In this document: positions 44,688 to 55,163 of the stretch, piece after piece
Layout of the letters: each line of letters starts with the position of its first letter
Numbering within the stretch: the stretch's first letter is position 1
Origin: Selaginella tamariscina
Taxonomy: Eukaryota; Streptophyta; Lycopodiopsida; Selaginellales; Selaginellaceae
Direction: 5' to 3'
NCBI GenBank assembly: GCA_003024785.1
Contig: PUQB01000076.1
Span: 634,131 to 698,130, forward strand
DNA: 64,000 nt
Program-made: the position numbers and the translations under genes
Notes under the pieces: generated by a model
The model's input: the letters and a program-made list of their open reading frames with translations, nothing else
Told to the model about the DNA's origin: nothing
Databases searched by the model: none

Positions 44688-45148
44688 TGTGGTTCAAGGT
44701 ACCCCTTGTCGCCCTAAAGGGGTTGTACTCCCGGATGAGGGTGATTCCTCAAGGGGTAAGTGAAGATGCCTTAGCTCTGTCCAGGGGTATGTGTGGAACA
44801 CATGTCTCCTTGATGGGGGTTAGGGCATGAGCCTGGCTAGGTCTTCTAGGGCAAAACCCTAAGTCAACTAGATCCCTCAAGGGTTTTGGGGGCAGACACT
44901 CTAGGGAGACTTAGGCTAAACCCTAAGTCAACTAGGGTTATCCCTCAAGGGTTCTCGGGGCAGACATTCTAGGGAGACTTAGACTAAACCCTAAGTCTCC
45001 TATCCACTTGGGCATTAGAGTCTAACCCTAGGGGTCGTTGGGGTTGTTCTAGGAAACTTAGTGTTGCTCACACAGGGTGATGACGCCAAATGGCCACCTG
45101 GCAGCCACGTGTTGCCACATGTTGGCCCTTTGGGTTAAAACTCTGACA

Positions 45149-45764
45149 TGTATGATCTCGAAGTATGTGAACTTCAATCACACGGACTGGGATTGGTATT
45201 TGCGATGTTTGAGATTTGCTTATGTAACAAGCATTTAGAGTTCGATTGGTATCTCTCCATTCAAGGCATTGTATGAATATGATCCTAAGTTGCCTACTGA
45301 AGTGGGGTTATCATCGAATCTGCCACGTGCCGAGGATGCAAAGATGTAGGCTCGACATTTGGATGCTGTTTTGCCTCTTCTGCGTGCAGAGTCTGCTAAA
45401 CATCTTGGTCGAGCTCAAATGCGGCAGCAATCTTCTTACAATGCACGACATCAAATTCCACTAGATTTTGCTGACGGTGACTTAGTCCTGATACGTTTTC
45501 CCAAGCTGACTGCACCTGGGCTTGCAACTGGTTTATTACACAAGTGGCTTGGTCCCTACCGAGTACTCCGAAAGGTTGGTCCTCAGGTATATCAAGTACA
45601 GTTGGTGGGATCTCATGAGGTTGAGATAGTTCACGTGGTTCGAATGAAACGGTTTGTCGTTCGAGACTCGTTGAGTACATTTGGTCATACCTTAGATGGC
45701 CCAGCTCACACGGATCCAGGACCATCAGATCCATCACCACCTACACAACCGCAGAGGAGGATAA
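45149..45764 (+). pseudogene. integrase C-terminal part of copy 1
   Basis: This continues the integrase cut at 36019: ISKYVNFNHTDWDWYLRC-like reading, a TAG stop after SI near 45236 (a Gln codon in copy 2), then ARQQSSYNARHQIPLDF and LLHKWLGPYRVLRKVG, the integrase C-terminal GPY/F region. It ends in a Pro-rich tail (PSPPTQPQRRIM) just before the right LTR. There is no chromodomain. Confidence 0.8.
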
Positions 45765-45968
45765 TGTAAGATACTGTATATTAGGTAACATACCGTATAT
45801 ATGCATGTGTATATACACACATGCGTAGTGACACATGGGTGGTGATCTGGCCCCCATGTGTCAACACCATGTGTTGCATGTGTGCCACATGGCAGGTGGT
45901 CTCTTGTATATAAGCAGGGTTTTTGTAATTAAATAGTATCTGACATCTTGAATATATCTGCTCTTTCA
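45765..45968 (+). repeat. right LTR of short-LTR element, copy 1
   Basis: The 204-base partner of the LTR at 32003 has the same ends, TATA-like box and inverted repeat. The pair is roughly 95% alike by eye, older than the inner chromovirus insertion. Confidence 0.92.
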
Positions 45969-46386
45969 AGACATTCATTAATAAAATAAAATTTCTATAT
46001 TGTTGTTATTCACTTTTAAGTTATCAATTAACTTTTTACATCAAATTGAACAAATAACTCGATTGCATTAAAAATTAAAAACAAAATTTTTAAAAAACGG
46101 TTTAGAAAGACGCTGGCTTAAAACCAAAACCCTAAGTTTTACAAGAAAATAGATTGAACACGTGTCATGAGCATTATTCCACCGGGGTGTACGGTGGGAA
46201 TCTACGGGCCTGATGCAACGGGACAGCTTGTCGTGGCATGGCAGCTAAAACAAGAATAAAAATGGTGGCACCAGCAACTTAATGCTACGAGTGTCGCTAC
46301 TGCCCACATGCCATGAACAGAACACAACAGCCTGTTCTGCAATATCACATCACTCTCCAGACTTATATTTCCGCTGAAGTAAAAGG
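45969..46386. other. AT-rich gap, promoter side of the dioxygenase gene
   Basis: The gap is very AT-rich near the LTR and more mixed from 46150. It presumably holds the promoter and leader of the dioxygenase gene. No gene was seen. Confidence 0.5.
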
Positions 46387-47519
46387 ATGCTGACATTCTT
46401 CTCCAAGTTCCAGGTCAATCAAATGGACATGTAAATGTTGGAACTCTGAGCCGGATCCTCGAGCGAGGCCAGCAACTCCCTGAAGCATACCGCTGGTCTC
46501 CAAGTGACGAGGAGCCACTGGAGGATGACGGACAGCAGCAGCTCCCTGTTATTGATCTCTCACAGGACGATCGAATTGTGGCCAGCATGATCCGATCCGC
46601 TTGTCAGGACTGGGGAGCGTTCCAAGTTGTCAACCACGGAGTAGAAGAGCAGATTGTCGATAAGGTGAGGAACAAAAGCCAGCACCTCTTCGCACTCCCT
46701 GAAGCGGAAAAGTCGAGGGCCGAGAGGCAACCGGGTAGTCTGTTTGGATACGGTGCCACCCGAATGGCGTCCTTCTTCAACAGACTCATGTGGTCCGAGG
46801 CGTTCACCATGATGGGCTCTCCCAACTCCAACATCCAAGAATATGCCTCGAGGCTCTGCATCAGCGCGGACTTTTGGTGAGAGGAGGTTCCGTAACGGAA
46901 TTGTGCTCAAATGTATTTGCCTTTCAGCAGCTCCTTCCACGAGTACGACCGGGCCATGAGGAAGCTGTCCTTGTTGGTGATCAGGCTTATCCTGCAAGGA
47001 CTGGATGCATCTTGTGACCAAGTCGCCAACAACTTCTGCGGCATGATCCACATGAACTACTACCCACCTTGCCCCAATCCCTTGGAAGCCATGGGCCTCG
47101 CAGCACACACCGATTCCAGCTGCCTCACCATCATGCACCAAGGTAATGTAGCGGGCTTGCAAGTCAAGAGGGGCAACACGTGGATTCCTGTCAAGCCTAT
47201 TCCTAGTGCTTTCGTTGTTCAAGTCGGTGATATGCTCCAGGTACTGTATTATATAAGTAAGTTGAAGGCCATTTCATCGTCTGCCTGTCTCCTGCAGGTG
47301 ATGAGCAACAATGCCTTCAAGAGCGTTATCCACAGGGCACTTGTTAACGACAGTTTCACCCGTCTTTCGCTTGTCTACTTCTTTGCACCTCCTCCAAATG
47401 CTACAATATCACCAATCGTCCCCGGACGGCCTCTCTACCGTTGTCTCACTTGGAATGAGTATCTCCAAACTAAGGCCAAGTTGTTCATGGGAGCACTCGA
47501 TCACTTTTTGTTACACTGA
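46387..47519 (+). CDS. 2-oxoglutarate/Fe(II) dioxygenase, gibberellin 3-oxidase type
   Basis: DOXC-family dioxygenases hydroxylate small molecules such as gibberellins and flavonoids in the cytosol. Exons are about 46387-46877, 46928-47239 and 47299-47519, with GT-AG introns. Blocks are LPVIDLSQD, WGAFQVVNHGVE, MNYYPPCPNP, GLAAHTDSSCLTIMHQ (first His and Asp ligands), GLQVKRGNTWIPVKPIP, VGDMLQ, SVIHRALVN (second His) and RLSLVYFFAPP (the Arg-x-Ser 2-oxoglutarate site). All catalytic residues are present. The ensemble most resembles gibberellin 3-beta-hydroxylases, but substrate cannot be decided from sequence. ATG 46387 reads MLTFFSKF and joins the main frame only with a one-base shift near 46408; without it no in-frame ATG precedes the conserved part. 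Confidence 0.85.
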
Positions 47520-48327
47520 ACACGTACACGCACGCATGTTGCAAATCTGCACATTATCAAAGTAATTGCAAGAGGTAAACACGAACATTAGACTGCAGGC
47601 GTAACCCCGACCCAAGCCTTTCTTGTGAAAAATATAACAAAAAATAAAAACAACTTGATAATGTTTATTAAAATATTTGAACCATAAGATGTTCTTGATC
47701 GAAAGAGAATCTCTCTCTATACACACAATATATCGTTATTGTCATGCACATATAATAGAGAAACAAATGGACTAACGATACTATAAACGCAACATACATA
47801 TATACGTGTGCGTATATAGAAATGCACATCGATGACTGTGTTGATCTAAAGATACTAATACATCATCACCGTCAACCGTCAACAACGATAACATCGTGCA
47901 CCTGTAATGGACTCCTCTTTGGAGTGCCAACATCCAACGTATGCCTCCAACCTCTTCAGGTTTATGTTACTCGTGCTCCCTCGTTCCACAAAGTACAACC
48001 AAGATGATGTTTCTGCTAAGTCATGTTTCACCTTCATGTTACAGGTTCTGTTCATCATTCCGATATGGTCCCTTAAACTGATTTCCCTTTGAGTTGCTAA
48101 TAACAGGCTTATCACTCCAAATGCTCCCACATCCCAATATTCCCGGATATCCTCTCTATTGGTTCGTCACTCAGGAGCAAGTCCTCCATGATGCTGCGTC
48201 ACTGAGTAAATTTCCACAAAAGCATATCAGGATTCTGAAAAGAATAAATATCGATGCAGTACCTTCGGTTACCTATTGACACGCAAAAGTTAAACCCAAA
48301 CCCGCCAAATATCTGTGGCCACGAAAT
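47520..48327. other. intergenic gap, convergent gene ends
   Basis: This lies between the dioxygenase stop (+) and the kinesin stop (-), so both 3' untranslated regions fall here. It is AT-rich with short TATA/CACA runs near 47710-47820. Short open stretches show no protein family resemblance. Confidence 0.5.
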
Positions 48328-48656
48328 TCAAGCGGTAGCCTCTTTACGCTGGAAAATGGAAATGAGAATATCGGACACACAATCCAAATCGCACATATAT
48401 AGCACTCACCAGTTCGAGCAGTCTTCCCTCCAAGTCTCTAATCCGACCTTCCAAGAGTGCATTTGCGGCAAGTGCTATGTCCAGCTTAGTTGCTAGCTCA
48501 CTTGCTCTTCTTGTTGCCTGCAGCCATCGATCAGTCAACAAACACTCACTCCAGGCCCAACTGTCTTCACACAAACCTCATCACGTTCGGCATTTGCTTC
48601 TTGCACCCGCAAGTTCAACTCTTCCTATAAGTGTAGCGACAGTAGGGCGTCTAGTC

Positions 48657-48699
<43 letters not shown>

Positions 48700-51286
48700 C
48701 TGCAAAGCCTTCTCCCTTTTTAGTGCTGCGGATAACTTTGAAGAGTCAGACCTCTCCTTCCCAAGCTCAAGGGCGACCTCAGTTGCCTGAGCTTCTGCAA
48801 GGTTGCACATTCGCCAGACCTGAACCTCAGCAATTAACAACCATGTTTATAGAAAACAATGATACACTTAAGCAACGACAAATTCTCACCCGATCCTGCT
48901 CTTGGACTGCTTCACGAAGCTTCTCCTCAGTTTTCTCTTGCTTCAAAAATGCTTCGGCAGCCTCTTTGCGACACTTCTCTGCCGCTTCTTGGAGTTTCAA
49001 GAACTGCCAACAAAAGCAAAACAACACCAAGTTACGTTAGTGTGCCCTAACAGCTGGACAATTGGTTAACTGCATTATTCTAGGTCACGCATGACGCAAG
49101 TCATACAAACCTGTTCCTCTGCTAGCAAGACTTGCGTTTTAGCAGATTCATTGCCTTGCTTAATGGCCTCCAGCTCTTCCTCAAGTCTAGCTTTCTCCGC
49201 TAGAGTGTCTTGCAGCTCCAACTTCAACGTCTGGTTGTAATATTCCAGCTGGGAAATATGCTCGTCATTCTTATCCTTATGCTCGTATTCGTCCAGTTTT
49301 GCTGCACTATCACAGAGGTACGCTTGCCTCGGAAAGTACATCGATTAAATACATGCATACATATACATACATGGATACACACAACATGCGCACAGGCAGC
49401 TATAAATACATACGCATAGATATTTTTAAAAACAGACCTTTACAAATATCGAGCTCCATCTTGAATCGTACAACGTCTGGATGATGCTCGACTTGTTTAC
49501 GTAGTTGCTCAATCTCCTCTCTCAATTCAGAGGACCCATCATCGGCATCAGCTCCTGGCCGTCCACCCTCGAGCCTTTTGATTGCACACTCGCGAAGCCT
49601 TGTGATCATTTTTTGGGACTGAATTTACATGTTAGCCGCGTAAGGGGCGCAGAGAAACAGAAATATGTATGACATAATTTACCTGTAGAGATGTTTCCAG
49701 ACGCTCACAAAGAGCTTGAGTAGCTTCATATTTTATCGCCAATTCATGCATCTCAAGAGCTGCCTTCCTCTCAGCGGCAAGCGACTGCTTGGTAGATTCA
49801 GATAATATATGTTCTAAACGAGATATTCTCTCGCTCTCTGAAATTATCAAAAGAGACAGGAATACGCTTAGTACAATTGATTGCACGTACATAAAGCATA
49901 AGTGAGTCCATAAATGTTGAAATCATATACATCGAATGTATATGCTATTCACACCTACACGCGCACATCTTGCATCCTCGCTTTAGTTGGATATATTATC
50001 AGTTCAAATGGATTACGAACGCACCTGGCAATGCTTCCGCCACCAATGATGGTATAGAAACCAGCGAAGGTGCTCTCATGTTCGCTAAGAACAAGCAAAT
50101 TCCAAATTAGAAAAGTCTGCCTGAATCTCAGCACACACAGATACATACACACAATTCATATAGGAGGATAGTTACTACACGCACACAGTTACCTCGAAGT
50201 GTAGCAATTTCAAGTCTCAATCTCTTTATTTCTTCACCCATAATAGCTGGATTTCCAAACATGTCCTCGTTGAAACAGCCGTATTTCTCATTAACTTCGC
50301 TCGTTGAGCAAACTTTAATGTGGACAAAGTTTCTTCCGCGTTCTTATCAGCCGGACTAACATTAGCTATCAGGGTACACTTGGAGTTTCCACCCAATGCA
50401 TCCTGTTAATAATGCATAACAACTTTATATATATCCACACTAATGGTAAACATGATAAATGCGATACATGAACTTACTTTGAGGAGAAATGTCAACTTCG
50501 AGTCCCGATAAGGGACATGCCTTACTTTTCCTTCAGATATGTCCACCAGCGCCTGCAGGTTTAACCCCTTTTGATTATTAAGTTCATTGATATATATCGA
50601 ATTATCTATCACCTTGATAACGTTTCCAAGTGCAGAAAGCGATTTATTTATGCTTCCAGCTTCCTTAAGACGTATGCCGACAGTTTCACTGTATTTTTGG
50701 CGCTCTGAACCTGCTAAGTCTACAAGATAAAATCTTGACGTCTTTCTGTTCATTACTCCCCCGACATTACGCTGTGAAAAACAAGCATATCATGTAGTTA
50801 CGGTGTGTGTGTGTGCGTGCGCGCGCCCGGCCGCGTGGGTACATGCTAAACAGAACATTCATATAGATGTATCTCATTGTGTAGCGCAAGTTCATAAATC
50901 ATTTGCTTTAGCTGTGCTACACGGTTATCTTCCTCTCCCTCCTCGCTCACTCCCTCCCTCCCTCCCTCTCTCTCTCTCTCATGCGTGTGCGCGTGCGGTA
51001 CCTGCGATTCGACCACCAAAGTAAAAACACTATGTGATCTGCTGCTTTCGATGTTCATGGCAGTCGTTCCAACATGCCGGTTTTGAGATCCTCGTTTGAA
51101 AACTCCATATGTTGCCTCCGCAGATGGTACGACCACTTCTTGCAGACCTTCAACGTACATTCCGTTCTTTGTATCCTCACGTATCGCTGGACAATCATGT
51201 TAAGGAATTTACCCACCCGCCCCTCCCCCCCACACACACACAATATATATATATATATTATATATATATTATATATATATATAGAT

Positions 51287-51353
<67 letters not shown>

Positions 51354-52232
51354 AGATGCTATGCATATAGCAAAGACGCGAGGATACAGAGACTAGCGGA
51401 ATCTGGGTCCAGAAGATCTTGCACTTGCTCATTGTATATCTGAACGAGTATGGAACAGTTAAGTACAAAAACAATGGGACTCAACGTTATAAAATATAAT
51501 AACCTGAAGGTATGAACATTTGATCCCGTATTCCACATCCTTCTGTCGCTGAAAAGTGATATAGCAGAAAATGAGAAAACTTATAAATGAGTGAGATTTA
51601 CCTCTTTTTTTCTTCTCCCATCCTTTGAAACATATAGTCAAGGATACGAGGTATCAGGCCCCGCATTTCATGCGGCTGTAATTGTTCTTCTCCAGCACTC
51701 GGACCTGCATATGAGCAAAGTGTCAGTTCGTGGGCACTGAAAACAAAAGCCAACAGGTACCTTCCATAGTAAAGGTTTTCCCAGCACCGGTTTGACCTGT
51801 GCGAAAAATAGAAACTAGGAAATAAATAAATAAATAAATATGCTAGAGTACCGTAAGCAATGAGGCAGCAGTGGTATCCTTGTAGGCAAGCATCCGTGAT
51901 TGGTTTTCCGACTGTCTTAAACATATCTTCCTGGTGAACGAGAAGAGAAAACACTGTGTTTGAGCTAACGGAAACCAACATAGTACCTGGCCGATATCTT
52001 CATCTGCGACAAAGTCGAACTTGAATGTCCTGGCAAAGGGCATGATCTGGAGAGTGAGAGATTGAGCTGCGGCATCGACGTTGGCGGCCTTCTTATACCC
52101 CTGCTCATGCTCCCGCTGACTCGGCGGCCTTACTCGCACAACGACCTGCACATTGGAATTCAGCGGCGCAAGATCCGAGGAGAATGAATCTCCATCGCCA
52201 TCGACGTCGGCATTTCCGTTAGCAGAATGCAT
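48328..52232 (-). CDS. kinesin-12 family motor protein
   Basis: Kinesin-12 motors act on microtubules in dividing plant cells, notably the phragmoplast and division site. The motor starts at ATG 52232: [15 protein letters not shown], then [27 protein letters not shown]. The P-loop [11 protein letters not shown] lies near 51765-51800. Next come [22 protein letters not shown] reading ([10 protein letters not shown] here), switch [14 protein letters not shown], switch [29 protein letters not shown] and [15 protein letters not shown]. After the neck, coiled-coil exons run from about 50200 to 48350 ([22 protein letters not shown] heptads). Exons are many and introns 50-300 bases, some with microsatellites. 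The final exon acceptor is ambiguous; stop TGA 48328-48330 is preferred, with an alternative TAG about 50 bases further. Total size is roughly 900-1,000 residues. Confidence 0.88.
48657..48699. repeat. (GACA)n microsatellite
   Basis: About ten perfect GACA tetranucleotides lie in a kinesin intron near the end of the coiled-coil region, just before a coding exon whose plus-strand complement starts at about 48700. Confidence 0.92.
51242..51351. repeat. (TA)n-(GA)n compound microsatellite
   Basis: About 45 bases of TA repeat pass into about 60 bases of GA repeat within a kinesin intron, between the VYVEGL-type and YNEQV exons. It is preceded by a C/CA run at 51219-51241. Confidence 0.92.
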
Positions 52233-52707
52233 CGCTAGAAACCCTAGATCCCTCCCTAGACCACAAAACAGAGAAGGCGCGAATCTACGAATTCTAGGGC
52301 ACCTCGATTCAACTCTTTACACTCATTTCAAGCAGTCGCCTGTTCGAATCCAAGGTACGCCTTTGGACCCAAGAGATATTTTACACGTCCTTGCGAATCG
52401 ATCCGCGACAGCCACGAAAAGCACAAAATATCTGCGGGTATATTCCAAGCATCTCCGAGGCTAAAGCCCTAAACCCAGCAGGCGGTGTATTCTTTGGGAA
52501 AACCCTAGCCGCATCCATCCTATCCCTGGAGTTCATGGCGAGCTGAGCAACGAAGGATTCCTACAGATTTGCGCTGCACTCGGTGATTTCGTGTAGGTAT
52601 GCAATCAGGATTCGGGGTTTTGGCTTGTCCTGCATTTACTTGGAGTGAATAGATGCATTTGGGCTGATTTCTTCTTGCTTTCGCGTCTGATAGGTCTTCT
52701 TGTCACG
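52233..52707. other. shared promoter region, kinesin (-) and helicase (+)
   Basis: The gap of 475 bases lies between two divergent genes. It includes both leaders and several copies of plant telobox-like AAACCCTA (near 52244, 52470, 52500). A possible helicase leader intron begins at GTATGC near 52597 and could end at CTGCAG near 52716. Confidence 0.5.
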
Positions 52708-54845
52708 ATGTCCTGCAGTGCTGCACCACTAGAAAGGCAGGAATGCGGAGCATTAAGCTGGCACGGGCGTGTGCCGCGCTGTTTCAAGCTCAGAACTTCG
52801 CTTCATTCCAGTACCTCGAGGGCTTTTGGTACTGCCACCAAGTATGGTCTCAACCGGGGACTCACGGCGGCTCAACCCTCCAAGTTTTTTCTGGCGCCTG
52901 GACTTTTAAGGAAGCTCAAAGGTGCCCAAATCAATGCCTCATACAGTAATGACTGGCAGCACTCTCCTCCGCCCTACGATTCCCGTGGCTACTGGTCTAC
53001 CCCTCAAAGGCAGTCAGGATTTGCCGACTATGCTGACGATGACCGTCGAGGTGGCGGATACGGTTCCCCAGGTGGCGGCTATGGTGGATCCGGCGGTGGG
53101 GGATTTGGTGGCGGTGGGTTCGGTGGTGGTTATGGCTCCGGGTCCCGGTTTTGGTGCATCTGAGACATACACGGGACCGCCAATTGAAACTATCAACCCA
53201 ACTGCTGAAATACCTGCCGACAAACTTGCAATTTCTTGCCTTGGTGTAGATCCTGAGATTGTCAATGCACTTGCCAGAAGGAATATTACCAATCTCTTCC
53301 CTGTACAGGTAAGAACTATTTGCTATCTGTTTGAGTTGTGCTTATAATATAAAACTTTCAGAGTGCAGTGTTTGAACCTGCGATGAAAGGACGAGACTTC
53401 ATTGCAAGAGCTAAGACTGGTACAGGAAAAACGCTTGCCTTTGGCCTTCCAATACTACACTCTATAACAACGGAGAGGCGGCAAGAAACAATGAGGTAGG
53501 TTTGATCTAACTTAGATTACTTGAATGCGCCTAACATGATCATGTTTCTGTCGTAGAACACCTCCGGGTAGTCCTCGATGCATTGTTATGGCTCCAACGA
53601 GAGAACTTGCAAAGCAAGTGGAGAAAGAGATGCTGCTTAGTGCTCCACATTTGACCACAGTTTGTATCTATGGAGGTGTGAGTATTGAGCAGCAAAGGAG
53701 AACACTGGAGCGGCCAATAGACTTGGTGGTTGGTACTCCTGGTCGTGTCATTGATATGTTAAACCGCGGATCTTTGATTTTGAACCGTGTTAAGTTCATG
53801 GTTTTGGATGAAGGTGATCAAATGCTTGCAACCGGTTTTGCTGAAGAGGTCGAGAGGATCATGGAAAGGCTTCCCAAGCAAAGACAGACGATGATGTTCT
53901 CTGCTACTATGCCTTCCTGGGTTAAGAATTTGCTTAGACGGTTTATGACTGACCCCCTCGTGATTGATCTGGTAATTTCAATGCACGTGATTTGTTTTTC
54001 TGGGTTTCCGTAACTATTTGGGCTCTTGTCAGGTCGGGGAAAAGGATGAGAAACTTGCAGAAGGTATCAAGCTTTATTCTGTCGAGGCTTCTGATTACAA
54101 TAAGGGTCCACTGCTGAAAGAGCTCGTCAATGTATGTAGTATTATCTTCTCATAGCTTTTTACTGCCGCTAACGCTGCATTGTCCAGGTTTACGGTAAGG
54201 GTGGCAAAGTTATTGTGTTTGCCAAGACCAAGCGTGATACACACAATGTTGCTGCTGCTATGAGCCGCTCGGTACCGTGTGAAGCACTGCATGGTGACAT
54301 TCCGCAATATCAACGGGAGAGGACATTATCTGGCTTCCGAGACGGCAGATTTTCGGTCTTGGTGGCAACAGATGTTGCTGCTCGCGGTCTGGACATTCCA
54401 AACGTCGACCTAGTAAGTGTATATCATTAGTTGCTGATGATTGGAAATATGAACATGTGGAGTTAATTGGTTACAGGTGATACATTATGAAGTTCCTGGC
54501 GACTCGGAAACTTTTGTTCATAGGTCTGGACGTACGGGGCGTGCAGGGAAGAGTGGAACTGCGATCTTAATGCATACATACGCACAAGGGAGAGTCAGGG
54601 ACACAATCGAGCACGATGTAGGATGCAGATTCGAACCCGTTCATATAGCGAACGTGGATATGAGCTCAGCAGCTGATTTTGCAAGGGACACGTACGTTGC
54701 AAGCAGCGGATTTGGTGGAAGAAGAGGTGGTGGATTTGGTGGTGGTTTTGGCGGTGGAAGAGGAGGTGGCTTTGGTGGCGGAGGATTTGGAGGTGGCGGA
54801 TACGGTGGCGGCGGCCGGGGTGGTGGTTTTGGTGGTTCTTGGTAG
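52708..54845 (+). CDS. DEAD-box RNA helicase, mitochondrial RH9/RH53 type
   Basis: These helicases (PMH1/PMH2 in Arabidopsis) aid group II intron splicing in mitochondria. Motifs are [10 protein letters not shown] (I), APTRELAKQ (Ia), GTPGR (Ib), LDEGDQM (II), SATMP (III), [11 protein letters not shown] (IV), [14 protein letters not shown] (V) and [10 protein letters not shown] (VI). Motif II reads DEGD, not DEAD. Gly-rich segments flank the core: [16 protein letters not shown] near 53080-53130 and a long Gly/Phe/Arg tail at 54710-54840, as in RH9/RH53. Introns near 53310, 53495, 53972, 54133 and 54414 are GT-AG. The frame shifts by one base at the GGG run 53140-53142, apparently one extra G. 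The start is uncertain: 52708 gives MSCSAAPLE, while ATG 52743 gives the more presequence-like [15 protein letters not shown] but in another frame. Confidence 0.9.
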
Positions 54846-55163
54846 TTTGTCAGTAAACGACTTTCAAAGGAACAGTATCTATTTTCTTCTGCAGTATAGG
54901 CTCAGATAGATCAACACTTGTTTTTCTGTTTTCATTTTTATTATAATTATACGAAGAGCCTTCGAATAGCGCATGGTAAGATCGTTGACCGATGGAGCGG
55001 TCAAGGAATCTTTGTTTGCCAACTTGCTTGATGTGAAGGTTAATATAAATGTAGACAGTTGGATTGGAAAGCAATGTTTTGTATAACTCAGACGACCGTG
55101 TAGTCATTCATCAGAATGTCAAAATTCCATTCTTGGACAGAGATAGCAATTCTGTAAATTTCC
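54846..55163. other. intergenic gap, convergent gene ends
   Basis: This gap holds the 3' regions of the helicase (+) and ATL gene (-). AT-rich stretches near 54930-54950 could serve as poly(A) signals. No gene was seen. Confidence 0.5.

Larger units (their letters stand above)
36020..45148 (+). mobile_element. long LTR (probably solo), itself interrupted
   Basis: Bases 36020-37336 plus 44688-45148 form one sequence of about 1.78 kb, beginning TGTCATAGTTTTTACTATGAC and ending TTAAAACTCTGACA. Both ends, and patches between, match the LTR of the inner minus-strand element read in reverse, so this is an LTR of the same or a sister family in plus orientation. No second LTR, gag or pol belongs to it, so it looks like a solo LTR left by recombination. 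It is about 800 bases longer than the inner LTR. It sits in the integrase of copy 1, flanked by ggtat on the left and tgtat on the right (shared gtat). Confidence 0.8.
32003..45968 (+). mobile_element. short-LTR Ty3/gypsy retrotransposon, copy 1, interrupted
   Basis: An element of about 4.8 kb is split by a 9.1-kb insertion at 36020-45148. Both LTRs are about 203 bases and start TGTAAGATAC and end CTTTCA. Internal order is gag, protease (VLVDTGSSMS), reverse transcriptase (RWFTKLDLA, DDVLIHG), RNase H and integrase (GHQRVLKKL, SCPTCQTQN), the Ty3/gypsy order. No chromodomain was seen at the C-terminus. A purine-rich tract (45750-45764) precedes the right LTR. The primer site after the left LTR begins TTGGTGGAGAAG; I could not assign a tRNA. 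Several stop codons and frame changes, plus an 87-base integrase deletion near 35845 relative to copy 2, show it cannot act on its own. Target duplication is imperfect (agaa/agac). Confidence 0.9.

Noticed and set aside
47879..48130. 83-codon minus-strand open stretch downstream of kinesin
   Set aside because: It has no family resemblance and lies beyond the kinesin stop; probably 3' untranslated sequence.
48657..48699. Tandem repeat that could be taken for a CRISPR-like array
   Set aside because: Uniform four-base units without spacers in a plant intron; it is a microsatellite.
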